Assembly (NCBI GenBank): GCA_965657215.1
Contig: CBFHNR010000013.1
Coordinates: 1-64,000 of the forward strand
Source of the DNA: JAHEJA01 sp965657215
GTDB taxonomy: Bacteria; Pseudomonadota; Alphaproteobacteria; Rhodobacterales; Rhodobacteraceae
Reading direction: 5' to 3'
DNA length: 64,000 bases
In this document: positions 35,006 through 43,234 of the stretch, piece after piece
Numbering within the stretch: position 1 is the stretch's first letter
Layout of the letters: the number at the start of each line of letters is the position of its first letter
Translations under genes and position numbers: made by a program
Notes under the pieces: generated by a model
The model's input: only the letters and a program-made list of their open reading frames with translations
What the model was told of the DNA's origin: nothing
Databases searched by the model: none

Positions 35006-36481
35006 ATGGCCAAAGTCAAAAAAACACCGCGTCCCAAGGCCGAAACGCCCAAAGGGTTTCGTGACTATTTCGGTTCTGAGGTGACAGAACGTACAGAAAT
35101 GCTCGAAAAAATCGCGGGTGTTTACCATCGGTATGGATTTGATGCCCTCGATAGCAGCGCCATCGAAACCGTTGAGGCCTTGGGTAAGTTTTTGCCAGAT
35201 GTGGATCGCCCGAACGAAGGGGTCTTTGCATGGCAAGAAGAGGACAGCGATTGGGTCGCCCTTCGTTATGATCTGACGGCTCCTCTGGCGCGTGTTTATG
35301 CGCAATACCGCAATGATTTGCCAACGCCTTATCGTCGTTATGCGATGGGCCCAGTGTGGCGCAACGAAAAACCTGGCCCTGGCCGCTATCGCCAATTTTA
35401 TCAATGCGATGCGGATACGGTTGGAACGGCTTCTGTCGCGGCGGATTCTGAAATTTGCGCGATGTTGTCGGATACATTGGAAACCGTGGGCATTCCACGC
35501 GGGGATTATTTGGTCCGCGTCAATAATCGCAAGGTTTTGAACGGCGTGCTTGAAACCATGGGCTTGGCTGATGATGCTCAGCGTGATGCTGTTCTCAGAA
35601 CAATCGATAAATTCGACAAAGTTGGCGAACATGGAGTGCGCGAACTGCTTGGTAAAGGGCGGCTTGATGCCTCTGGCGCTTATATCGACGGTGTTGGCCT
35701 TAGCGATGATCAAGCGGCCCCTGTCGTTGCCTTCCTCACCTCAAAAGGCAGCGATGCCGCACAGACGTTGGCGAATTTGCGCGATGCTATTGGCACCTCA
35801 ACGATTGGGGCCGAAGGTGTCGGCGAGCTAGATGCCATGGCCGATCTGTTATCAGCGGGCGGATATGGTGCGGATCGCATCGAAATTGATCCCTCTGTGG
35901 TGCGCGGTTTGGGCTATTACACTGGCCCAGTATTCGAAGCCGAACTCACCTTTGAAATTTTCGATGAAAAAGGACGCAAACGTCAATTCGGCTCTGTTGC
36001 AGGTGGCGGTCGCTATGATGATTTGGTCAAACGCTTTACAGGCCAAGAGGTTCCTGCAACGGGGGTTTCCATTGGTGTTGATCGCTTGCTCGCAGCCTTA
36101 CGCGGAAAGGGACGGATAACGTCACAATCAATTGGACCTGTGGTCGTCACGGTCATGGATCGCGATCGCATGGCGGATTATCAAACGATTGTTGCAGAGC
36201 TTCGCAATGCGGGCATTCGCGCCGAGGTGTATCTAGGCAATCCAAAGAATTTCGGCAATCAGTTAAAATATGCAGATCGACGCAATTCGCCGATTGCTAT
36301 CATCGAAGGTGGGGATGAAAAAGACCAAGGGATTGTCCAAATCAAAGATCTGATCCTTGGGGCAAAAATAGCCCAAAGCGCGACGCTAGAAGAATGGAAA
36401 GAGCGTCCCAGCCAATTTACTGTTGCGCGTGATCAACTCATCCCCAAAGTCCGCGAAATTCTGGATGCGCAAAGCTCATGA
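35006..36481 (+). CDS. hisS: Histidine--tRNA ligase
   Basis: The 491-residue class II tRNA synthetase shows PRPKAETPKGFRDYFGSEV, motif 2 region YAMGPVWRNEKPGPGRYRQFYQCDADTVG, the histidine-A block VRGLGYYTGPVFEAE and FGSVAGGGRYDDLVKRFTG, plus a C-terminal anticodon-binding domain. I chose the ATG at 35006, after an in-frame TTG at 34997. HisS in this position before hisZ and hisG is typical for Rhodobacterales and links tRNA charging and histidine synthesis genes. It overlaps hisZ by four bases. Confidence 0.97.
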   Translation: MAKVKKTPRPKAETPKGFRDYFGSEVTERTEMLEKIAGVYHRYGFDALDSSAIETVEALGKFLPDVDRPNEGVFAWQEEDSDWVALRYDLTAPLARVYAQYRNDLPTPYRRYAMGPVWRNEKPGPGRYRQFYQCDADTVGTASVAADSEICAMLSDTLETVGIPRGDYLVRVNNRKVLNGVLETMGLADDAQRDAVLRTIDKFDKVGEHGVRELLGKGRLDASGAYIDGVGLSDDQAAPVVAFLTSKGSDAAQTLANLRDAIGTSTIGAEGVGELDAMADLLSAGGYGADRIEIDPSVVRGLGYYTGPVFEAELTFEIFDEKGRKRQFGSVAGGGRYDDLVKRFTGQEVPATGVSIGVDRLLAALRGKGRITSQSIGPVVVTVMDRDRMADYQTIVAELRNAGIRAEVYLGNPKNFGNQLKYADRRNSPIAIIEGGDEKDQGIVQIKDLILGAKIAQSATLEEWKERPSQFTVARDQLIPKVREILDAQSS

Positions 36482-37563
36482 CCCCAAGTGCCGATAGCCG
36501 TGCTGAAGCTCTTCGCCTAAAACAGCAATTCGAACAGGCAGGGGCTGTTTCATTAGAAGCCGATGTTCTTCAACCTGCGGCAACTTTGCTTGACCTCTAT
36601 GGCGAAGATATCCGCGCCCGCGCTTTTGTGACCTCTGATCCTTTGCGGGGGGAACAGATGTTGCGCCCTGATTTTACCGTTCCTGTTGTTCAAATGCATA
36701 TGGAACATGGTGCTGAACCTGCACGCTATACATATTCTGGCGTTGTTTTCAGACGCCAAGAAGACGACGCAAGCCGTCCGAGTGAATACCAACAAGTGGG
36801 CTATGAGGTGTTCGATAGAGAAGACCCAGCCGCGGCCGATGCCGAAGTTTTCAGCCTTTTGTCAGGTGCATTGGGGGATCTCAATTTACGGGCGGCAACA
36901 GGGGATATTGGAATTCTCATGGCGGCTGTTAATGGGTTGAACACCACGGATCGACGCAAGTCTGCTTTGATGCGCCACATTTGGCGGCCCAAGCGTTTTC
37001 GCGCGCTTTTAGATCGGTTTTCCGGAAAATCTGAGGTTCCAGCCACAAGACAGGCTCTTTTGGAGGCCGGTGATCCCTTTGCCAAATCGGGGCCACATAT
37101 CGGTTTGCGCAGTGAGCACGAAATTCAAAGCCGCATCGAGGCGTTGAAAGAGGATGCGGCGATCCCACCTATCGCGCATAGCGAAGTTGATCTTTTGTCA
37201 GCCATCCTTCAGGTGCGGGATGTTTGTGCCTCGGCTTTGGAGCAATTGCGCGATATCGCCGTGGATATGCCTCAAATCGACACCGCAGTCGAAGGGCTTG
37301 CCCGTCGCATGAGCGCTCTTGATGACCGTGGCGTTGATGTCTATGCGTTGGAATTTGAAGCAAGCTATGGGCGCACGTCGATGGAATATTATGATGGTTT
37401 CGTCTTTGGACTGTATTCGACCAAACAGGCAGACATGCCGCCCGTTGCAACAGGAGGGCGCTATGATGCCCTGACGCGCCGCTTGGGAGGGGGGAATTCT
37501 ATTCCTGCTGTTGGCGGCGTCATACGCCCCGATTTGGTCCTAGCGTTGAGGGGGCAGTCATGA
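36478..37563 (+). CDS. hisZ: ATP phosphoribosyltransferase regulatory subunit
   Basis: The 361-residue HisZ is a catalytically dead HisRS paralogue. It keeps the class II fold (LRPDFTVPVVQMH, PARYTYSGVVFRRQ, EYQQVGYEVFD, ATGGRYDALTRRLGG) but lacks the tRNA-binding domain. It forms the hetero-octamer with short HisG and gives it histidine feedback control. Start ATG overlaps the hisS stop and its own stop overlaps hisG, so the three genes are translationally coupled. Confidence 0.95.
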   Translation: MTPSADSRAEALRLKQQFEQAGAVSLEADVLQPAATLLDLYGEDIRARAFVTSDPLRGEQMLRPDFTVPVVQMHMEHGAEPARYTYSGVVFRRQEDDASRPSEYQQVGYEVFDREDPAAADAEVFSLLSGALGDLNLRAATGDIGILMAAVNGLNTTDRRKSALMRHIWRPKRFRALLDRFSGKSEVPATRQALLEAGDPFAKSGPHIGLRSEHEIQSRIEALKEDAAIPPIAHSEVDLLSAILQVRDVCASALEQLRDIAVDMPQIDTAVEGLARRMSALDDRGVDVYALEFEASYGRTSMEYYDGFVFGLYSTKQADMPPVATGGRYDALTRRLGGGNSIPAVGGVIRPDLVLALRGQS

Positions 37564-38252
37564 GCATCAAGCTTGGCGTTCCGTCCAAAGGACGGTTGAT
37601 GGAAAAGACATTTGATTGGTTTGGTGCACGCGGCATTCGTTTGTCACGCACGGGGTCAGATCGAGAATATGCTGCCAAGGTCGAGGGAATTGATGGCGTT
37701 GAATTGGTCCTTTTATCGGCAGGTGAAATTCCACGCGAACTTGCGGCAGGGCGCATCCATTTTGGTGTGACTGGCACAGACTTAGTTCGTGAAAAATTGA
37801 GCCCTTGGGATCAAAAGGTGACATCCATTTGCGAGCTTGGCTTTGGTCATGCTGATTTGATTATAGCGGTTCCTAAATGCTGGGCTGATGTCGATACGTT
37901 GGATGACCTGGACGCAGCTGCGGCGGCATTTCGTGAGCAACACGGCCACCGCCTAAGAATCGCAACGAAATACCATCGTCTTGTGCGGGACTATTTACGC
38001 AGAGCTGGGGTCGCAGATTATCAATTGGTGGATAGCCAAGGGGCCACTGAGGGGACGATCAAAAATCTAACTGCAGAAGCCATCGCTGATATCACATCAA
38101 GTGGGGAAACTCTGCGCGCCAATCACCTCAAAATTTTAAATGAGGTGCCTGTATTGAAATCTCAAGCCACCTTGTTCCAGTCGAACATGGTTAAGCTATC
38201 CAAGACGGACGTCAAAACGGTAAACGCTCTCCTAGATCGCGTCGAAGGTTAA
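37560..38252 (+). CDS. hisG: ATP phosphoribosyltransferase, short form
   Basis: The 230-residue HisG lacks the C-terminal ACT-like regulatory domain and so depends on HisZ. It opens with KLGVPSKGRLME and contains ELAAGRIHFGVTGTDLVRE, RIATKYHRLVRDY and the PRPP-binding VDSQGATEGTIKN block. It commits ATP and PRPP to histidine synthesis. The stop codon interlocks by four bases with that of the convergent DUF1489 gene. Confidence 0.96.
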   Translation: MSIKLGVPSKGRLMEKTFDWFGARGIRLSRTGSDREYAAKVEGIDGVELVLLSAGEIPRELAAGRIHFGVTGTDLVREKLSPWDQKVTSICELGFGHADLIIAVPKCWADVDTLDDLDAAAAAFREQHGHRLRIATKYHRLVRDYLRRAGVADYQLVDSQGATEGTIKNLTAEAIADITSSGETLRANHLKILNEVPVLKSQATLFQSNMVKLSKTDVKTVNALLDRVEG

Positions 38253-38680
38253 AGAATTCCGATATCTGCCAAGGCACCCGCAAGCTCGGGCGGCAAAGCG
38301 TCATCGCCAGATTTGGTGCGAGTCATGTCTTGGGGTGCGTCTTCGGGTTTCAAATATCGCCATCCTTGAAATGGTCGCTTTGTTGCGGATGTTGTTCGAA
38401 TCAATTCAGGATCCAATACAATAGCGCATCGGCGAATTCCGTCGGTGCCAAAGACCTCATCTAAGCGTATGATTCTCTGGCGGCATTGGATGACGCCTTT
38501 GATGACCCAATAGATAGAACCCCCGTTTAACAAAGGTTTTTCTTGCTTTGGCCACATGCGCGTCACGTGGCAGGGAAGACCGTCTGGTCCTTTAGCATGT
38601 GGCGTTTTTTGCCATGCCTCTAACCCCTCTGGAGTCTCTGTTCCAACGCTTAATTTAACTAAATGTATGGTGTTCGTCAT
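38249..38680 (-). CDS. DUF1489 family protein
   Basis: The 143-residue product matches the alphaproteobacterial DUF1489 family, with HLVKLSVGTETPEGLEAWQ near the N-terminus, SIYWVIKGVIQCRQRIIRLDEV in the middle and PFQGWRYLKPEDAPQD towards the end. Function unknown. It is cytoplasmic by sequence. It faces hisG, so it is not part of that operon, and is divergent from nrdJ with a 126-base spacer. Confidence 0.88.
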   Translation of the reverse strand: MTNTIHLVKLSVGTETPEGLEAWQKTPHAKGPDGLPCHVTRMWPKQEKPLLNGGSIYWVIKGVIQCRQRIIRLDEVFGTDGIRRCAIVLDPELIRTTSATKRPFQGWRYLKPEDAPQDMTRTKSGDDALPPELAGALADIGIL

Positions 38681-38806
38681 ATCTTACCCCCAAGGTATAG
38701 ATATATTTATTGCAGAATCCGTGTTTGGCAAGTTGACCTTATATAAGGTAAGCTCTAGATAGCCAACTCTACAAACACACAATCATTTATGAATAGGGAC
38801 TTCGAC

Positions 38807-41071
38807 ATGACTCGCTTTGCCGCTCCGATCGCCGAACAGATTTGGGACATGAAATACCGCTTCAAAGATGCCGATGGCAAAGCTTTGGATATCACCGTCG
38901 AAGATTCATGGCGCCGCATTGCGCGTGACCTCGCAAGCGTCGAGAAAGACGCGGAGACATGGGAAAACAAGTTCTACGGCGCGCTAGAGGATTTTAAATT
39001 CCTCCCCGCAGGGCGTATTACCGCGGGTGCAGGCACCGCGAGAAAAGTCACATTGTTCAACTGTTTCGTTATGGGCACGGTGCCAGATAGCATGGGTGGC
39101 ATTTTCGACATGCTCAAAGAAGCGGCCCTCACAATGCAGCAGGGTGGCGGCATTGGATATGACTTTTCAACGATTCGTCCAAAGGGTGCCTTGGTCAAAG
39201 GTGTGGCGGCGGATGCCTCTGGCCCATTGTCCTTTATGGATGTTTGGGATTCCATGTGCCGCACAATCATGAGCGCCGGCTCACGCCGTGGTGCGATGAT
39301 GGCGACGATGCGCTGTGATCACCCTGATATCGAGGACTTTATCACGGCGAAATCTGATGCCGCGCGTTTGCGGATGTTCAACGTCTCTGTTTTGGTCACT
39401 GATCCCTTCATGGAAGCGGTCAAAGCTGACAAAAGCTGGGATTTGAAATTCGACGGCGAGGTGTTCCGCACGGTGCAAGCGCGTGATTTGTGGAACAAGA
39501 TCATGCAGTCCACATATGATTATGCGGAACCAGGTGTGATCTTTATTGACCGTATCAATAAGGCGAATAACCTGAACTACTGTGAAACGATTGCGGCAAC
39601 AAACCCTTGCGGTGAACAGCCTTTGCCACCTTATGGCGCGTGTTTGCTTGGCTCCATTAACCTTGCCCGCCTCGTGCCAAACCCATTCGCCAAAGACGCA
39701 GAGCTGGATGAGGAGGCGTTGAACGATCTCGTCGCGACCGCGGTGCGCATGATGGACAATGTTGTTGATGCGTCCAAATTCCCGCTTGAAGCCCAAGCGC
39801 AAGAAGCCCGCAACAAACGCCGCATTGGTTTGGGCGTGACTGGCCTGGCGGATGCTTTGTTGATGGTTGGCTTGCGCTACGGCTCAGACGAAGCAGCGGC
39901 GCAAACAGATCGTTGGTTGAAAATGGTGGCACGCGCTTCTTATTTGGCCTCGGTTGAATTGGCCAAAGAAAAGGGCGCATTCCCTCTATTCGACGCAGAA
40001 CCGTTCTTGTCCTCTGGCAACATGTTGCAAATGGATGATGATGTGCGCGACGCGATTCGTGAAAACGGCATTCGCAATGCCTTGCTCACCTCTATCGCAC
40101 CGACTGGGACAATCAGCCTCTATGCGGGTAACGTAAGCTCAGGTATCGAGCCTGTGTTTGCCTATGCCTACACACGTAAAGTTTTGCAAAAAGATGGCTC
40201 ACGCACAGAAGAAGAAGTGGTCGATTATGCAGTTCAAATGTGGCGTGATAAATTTGGTGACACAGAGCTCCCTGATTATTTCGTGAACGCTCAAACATTG
40301 GCGCCAAAAGATCACGTTAAAATGCAGGCAGCAGCGCAAAAATGGGTCGATAGCTCGATTTCAAAAACCATCAACTGTCCTGAGGACATTGGGTTTGATG
40401 AATTCAAAGATGTGTATATGCAAGCCTATGAAACAGGCTGTAAAGGCTGCACAACATACCGCCCGAATGCCGTAACTGGCTCTGTTCTGTCTGTTTCTGA
40501 AAGCAGTGACAAAACACCAGAAGCGGATCAAGGCGCAGATGTCATCTATATGTCCGAACCGCTTGATCGCCCAGAAACTTTAGAAGGCAACACCTACAAG
40601 CTAAAGTGGCCTGACAGTGAGCACGCGATCTATATCACGATCAATGATGTCGTGATGGCGGATCATCGCCGCCCATTTGAGGTGTTCATCAATTCCAAGA
40701 ATATGGAACATTACGCATGGACCGTTGCTTTGACGCGCATGGTGTCCGCTGTGTTCCGTCGCGGAGGAGATGTGTCCTTTGTGGTCGAAGAGCTTAAGGC
40801 TGTGTTTGATCCACGTGGTGGCGCTTGGGTCCGTGGGAAATATATTCCTTCGATTTTGGCAGCGATTGGTGGTGTCATTGAACAGCACATGATCGAAACA
40901 GGGTTCCTTGCGGGTGAAGGTTTGGGATTAAAAGAAGATCCCCAAGCAAAGCAAGTTGTGAATCTTGACAACAACCGTGGCAAAGCCTGCCCGAGCTGTG
41001 GTCAATATGACATGCAGATGGTCGAAGGCTGCATGACATGTCGCAGCTGTGGCCATTCAAAATGTGGCTAA
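38807..41071 (+). CDS. nrdJ: Adenosylcobalamin-dependent (class II) ribonucleoside-diphosphate reductase
   Basis: The 754-residue class II enzyme makes deoxyribonucleotides with coenzyme B12 and needs no oxygen-dependent radical subunit. Visible blocks are FLPAGRITAGAG, NCFVMGTVPDSMGG, GGGIGYDFSTIRPKG, ETIAATNPCGEQPLPPYGACLLGSINLARLV (radical-site region), and a long C-terminus with the zinc-ribbon-like CPSCGQ...CMTCRSCG. The ATG at 38807 follows AGGGAC at eight bases; an ATG at 38789 is the alternative. There is no cobalamin riboswitch in the upstream spacer. A hairpin 42 bases after the stop may terminate it. Confidence 0.96.
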   Translation: MTRFAAPIAEQIWDMKYRFKDADGKALDITVEDSWRRIARDLASVEKDAETWENKFYGALEDFKFLPAGRITAGAGTARKVTLFNCFVMGTVPDSMGGIFDMLKEAALTMQQGGGIGYDFSTIRPKGALVKGVAADASGPLSFMDVWDSMCRTIMSAGSRRGAMMATMRCDHPDIEDFITAKSDAARLRMFNVSVLVTDPFMEAVKADKSWDLKFDGEVFRTVQARDLWNKIMQSTYDYAEPGVIFIDRINKANNLNYCETIAATNPCGEQPLPPYGACLLGSINLARLVPNPFAKDAELDEEALNDLVATAVRMMDNVVDASKFPLEAQAQEARNKRRIGLGVTGLADALLMVGLRYGSDEAAAQTDRWLKMVARASYLASVELAKEKGAFPLFDAEPFLSSGNMLQMDDDVRDAIRENGIRNALLTSIAPTGTISLYAGNVSSGIEPVFAYAYTRKVLQKDGSRTEEEVVDYAVQMWRDKFGDTELPDYFVNAQTLAPKDHVKMQAAAQKWVDSSISKTINCPEDIGFDEFKDVYMQAYETGCKGCTTYRPNAVTGSVLSVSESSDKTPEADQGADVIYMSEPLDRPETLEGNTYKLKWPDSEHAIYITINDVVMADHRRPFEVFINSKNMEHYAWTVALTRMVSAVFRRGGDVSFVVEELKAVFDPRGGAWVRGKYIPSILAAIGGVIEQHMIETGFLAGEGLGLKEDPQAKQVVNLDNNRGKACPSCGQYDMQMVEGCMTCRSCGHSKCG

Positions 41072-41112
41072 ACAGGTAGGGCAGTTTTAGCCTTGCACTA
41101 TATCAATCAGTT

Positions 41113-41153
41113 CCCCCAAAGTATCATGTGAAAACTCTGGGGGTTCTTGTTTT
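41113..41153 (+). terminator. Possible terminator after nrdJ, overlapping the next gene start
   Basis: CCCCCA (41113-41118) pairs with TGGGGG (41138-41143), with a further AGT/ACT pair inside, followed by TTCTTGTTTT. It looks like an intrinsic terminator of nrdJ, but its distal arm falls inside the longest reading frame of the next gene, so that gene may start at the TTG at 41152. Confidence 0.45.
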
Positions 41154-41736
41154 GAATGATCATTTTCCCGACCTAATGTCCTGTCAATTGTGTAAGGATC
41201 GGTTTGCCTTGACCAAGACGGGGCATGCGCCACGGCCCGTCATTCAGGGAAACCCGAAGGCGCGTATCTTGATTGCTGGGCAGGCTCCGGGGCTTCGTGT
41301 GCATCAAAGTGGGCGACCTTTTGATGATCCGTCCGGGGATCGTCTGCGTCTGTGGCTTGGCGTGGATAAAGCCACGTTTTATGATCCAGACATCTTTGCA
41401 ATCGCTCCAATGGCTTTTTGTTTTCCAGGATATAATGACAAAGGGCATGACCTCGCCCCGCCTAAAATATGCACGAAAACATGGCGGTCCAAAGTGTTGG
41501 ATCAGTTTGGCAATGTTGAGTTGACCTTGCTAGTTGGGACCTATGCTCAGGCATGGCATTTGAATGATAAGAAACACCTACAAGAGCGCATGACGCATTG
41601 GCGAGAGTATCTCCCGAGGTTTTTTGTCTTGCCTCACCCGTCATGGCGCAATACGGCTTGGCTGAATGAAAATCCGTGGTTTGATCAGGACGTGCTGCCT
41701 GAGTTGAGATGCCGAATGAGAAAGGTCCTGAGATGA
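41128..41736 (+). CDS. Uracil-DNA glycosylase family protein
   Basis: The 202-residue product belongs to the uracil-DNA glycosylase superfamily of the small family 4/5-like type. It has CQLCKDRF near the N-terminus (two of the Fe-S cysteines), the GQAPGLRVHQSGRPFDDPSGDRLR active-site loop, APMAFCFPGYN and the HPSWRN motif with the catalytic histidine. It may excise uracil or act as a UdgX-like or SAUGI-type relative; only two to three cysteines are plain, so an Fe-S cluster is uncertain. The annotated start is a GTG at 41128; a TTG at 41152 follows GGGGG and avoids the hairpin. It overlaps the SseB gene by four bases. Confidence 0.82.
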   Translation: MKTLGVLVLNDHFPDLMSCQLCKDRFALTKTGHAPRPVIQGNPKARILIAGQAPGLRVHQSGRPFDDPSGDRLRLWLGVDKATFYDPDIFAIAPMAFCFPGYNDKGHDLAPPKICTKTWRSKVLDQFGNVELTLLVGTYAQAWHLNDKKHLQERMTHWREYLPRFFVLPHPSWRNTAWLNENPWFDQDVLPELRCRMRKVLR

Positions 41737-42524
41737 CGATTGAAACAGTAATCGACAATGCGCATGCCGCTATGGAGGCCAAACCAGACGATGACACTCT
41801 TCGGTTGCGGTTTTTTGAACGTTTGGCGGATGCGGAATTGTTTCTCTTGCTCACGGATGAGGTCGATGGGGACAATATTTCCCCCGAAGTGATCGAGGTC
41901 GAAGGGCAATCTTTTGTTCTGGTCTTTGATACAGAGGATCGACTGTCACAGTTCACACAAAAAGTTTCACCTCATATAGCGGTGTCTGGCCGTATTATTG
42001 TGTCGATGCTCGCAGGTCAGGATTTGGGTCTAGGACTTAATCTCGGGGTCGCCCCGTCCGAGACGCTTTTGCCAAATGATGCGGTTGATTGGTTGGCCCA
42101 TACGCTCAGTGTTGCGCCAGATGAAATTGAAGCCCGACCAGAAAGCTTTGAACCCCCTGTTGGATTACCGCAGGAGGTCTTGACCTCTTTGGATGCCAAA
42201 CTGGTGAGCGCCGCGGGATTAACATCTCAGGTCTGGTTGGTTGGGGTCACCTATGTTGGCGGCGCCAAGGGGCATTTGCTGGCCTTTATCGATGCGCGCG
42301 ATGGGGCGGAAAATGCCTTGGCTAAGGCCGCTCATGAGGCATTAACCTTTTCGGGTATCGAAGCTGGTTCTATAGATGTAGCCTTTTTTGATTCTGATGA
42401 GCCTGCTGTTGAGGCGATTGCACGACAAGGCATGCAATTTGAATTGCCGCAGGTGCTAGAAGCCGAACCATGGCAAGCCAAAGCGCCCGGCATGGATCCA
42501 GATGCGCCGCCTAAGTTGAAATAA
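41733..42524 (+). CDS. SseB family protein
   Basis: The 263-residue product has the SseB N-terminal domain: LRLRFFERLADAELFLLLTDEV..., SFVLVFDTEDRLSQFTQK and GLGLNLGVAPSETLLP, followed by a C-terminal part containing VGVTYVGGAKGHLLAFIDARDGAENALAKAAHEAL. SseB proteins bear on enhanced serine sensitivity in Escherichia coli and are of unclear biochemistry. The start ATG (41733) overlaps the preceding stop codon, and AAGG lies upstream. It is convergent with the response-regulator gene, with a two-base gap. Confidence 0.85.
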   Translation: MTIETVIDNAHAAMEAKPDDDTLRLRFFERLADAELFLLLTDEVDGDNISPEVIEVEGQSFVLVFDTEDRLSQFTQKVSPHIAVSGRIIVSMLAGQDLGLGLNLGVAPSETLLPNDAVDWLAHTLSVAPDEIEARPESFEPPVGLPQEVLTSLDAKLVSAAGLTSQVWLVGVTYVGGAKGHLLAFIDARDGAENALAKAAHEALTFSGIEAGSIDVAFFDSDEPAVEAIARQGMQFELPQVLEAEPWQAKAPGMDPDAPPKLK

Positions 42525-42526
42525 GC

Positions 42527-43234
42527 CTATTTCAGCCAGATGACATCGCCCAAGAAAATATAACCCGCCCCATAGATCGTCTTGATCAACTCAGGATTTT
42601 TGGGGTCTTCCTTCAGCTTGGTGCGAAGCCGTGAGATGCGGACATCCATGGCCCGATCAAAGCTTTCGCTCGCTGCGCCACCCAAGGTTTCTTGCATGAA
42701 TGCGCGGCTGATCAACCTCTTTGGGCTTTCTAGAAAGAGGCGCAGAACCTCGCCTTCTGCGTGAGAAAACGGGGTTTCTTGACCAGTCATGTCCTCGAGC
42801 GAATAGCGGTCAAAATGAGCCGTCCATCCAGCAAATTGCGCCGTCTCGCTTGTGTCGGTCGTCGTTGATTTTCCTTTGCGCATTCTGGCGCGAATACGGG
42901 CGACGACTTCGGCTGGATCAAAGGGTTTGATGATGTAATCGTCTGCGCCTAATTCTAGTCCTGTCACGCGGTCCTGCACTTGTGCGCGACCCGAGATGAT
43001 GATGACAATTGCCCCTTTTTCCAACGCCAAACGATGAACCAAGCTTAATCCATCGCGGTCAGGAAGGCTGAGATCCACCAAACAAACATCTGGTGTGTGG
43101 GACTGAAGAAAGGCTTCGAATTCCGTGGCGCGCCCAAAGCTTTGTGTCTTGAAGCCGGCCTCTGTGAGTGTTTCCGACAAAAGCGCGCGGATGTCTGGTT
43201 CATCATCGAGAATTGAAACCAATGTGCTGTTCAT
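42527..43234 (-). CDS. OmpR-family response regulator
   Basis: The 235-residue regulator has a receiver domain with phosphoacceptor Asp54 (VCLVDLSLPDRDGL), Thr/Ser-type switch site IIISGRAQ and Lys103 in DDYIIKPFDP, then a winged-helix DNA-binding domain with MDVRISRLRTKLKEDPKNPELIKTIYGAGYIF. It overlaps the hybrid kinase gene by four bases, so the two form one operon and almost certainly a signalling pair. The target is inferred to be the divergent ligase and LIV operon. Confidence 0.94.
   Translation of the reverse strand: MNSTLVSILDDEPDIRALLSETLTEAGFKTQSFGRATEFEAFLQSHTPDVCLVDLSLPDRDGLSLVHRLALEKGAIVIIISGRAQVQDRVTGLELGADDYIIKPFDPAEVVARIRARMRKGKSTTTDTSETAQFAGWTAHFDRYSLEDMTGQETPFSHAEGEVLRLFLESPKRLISRAFMQETLGGAASESFDRAMDVRISRLRTKLKEDPKNPELIKTIYGAGYIFLGDVIWLK

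Noticed and set aside
34940..35713. 257-residue open frame antisense to hisS
   Set aside because: It lies fully over conserved hisS sequence and has no ribosome binding site or family resemblance.
38681..38806. Cobalamin riboswitch in front of the B12-dependent reductase
   Set aside because: The spacer is only 126 bases and shows neither the B12 box nor the needed multi-stem fold.
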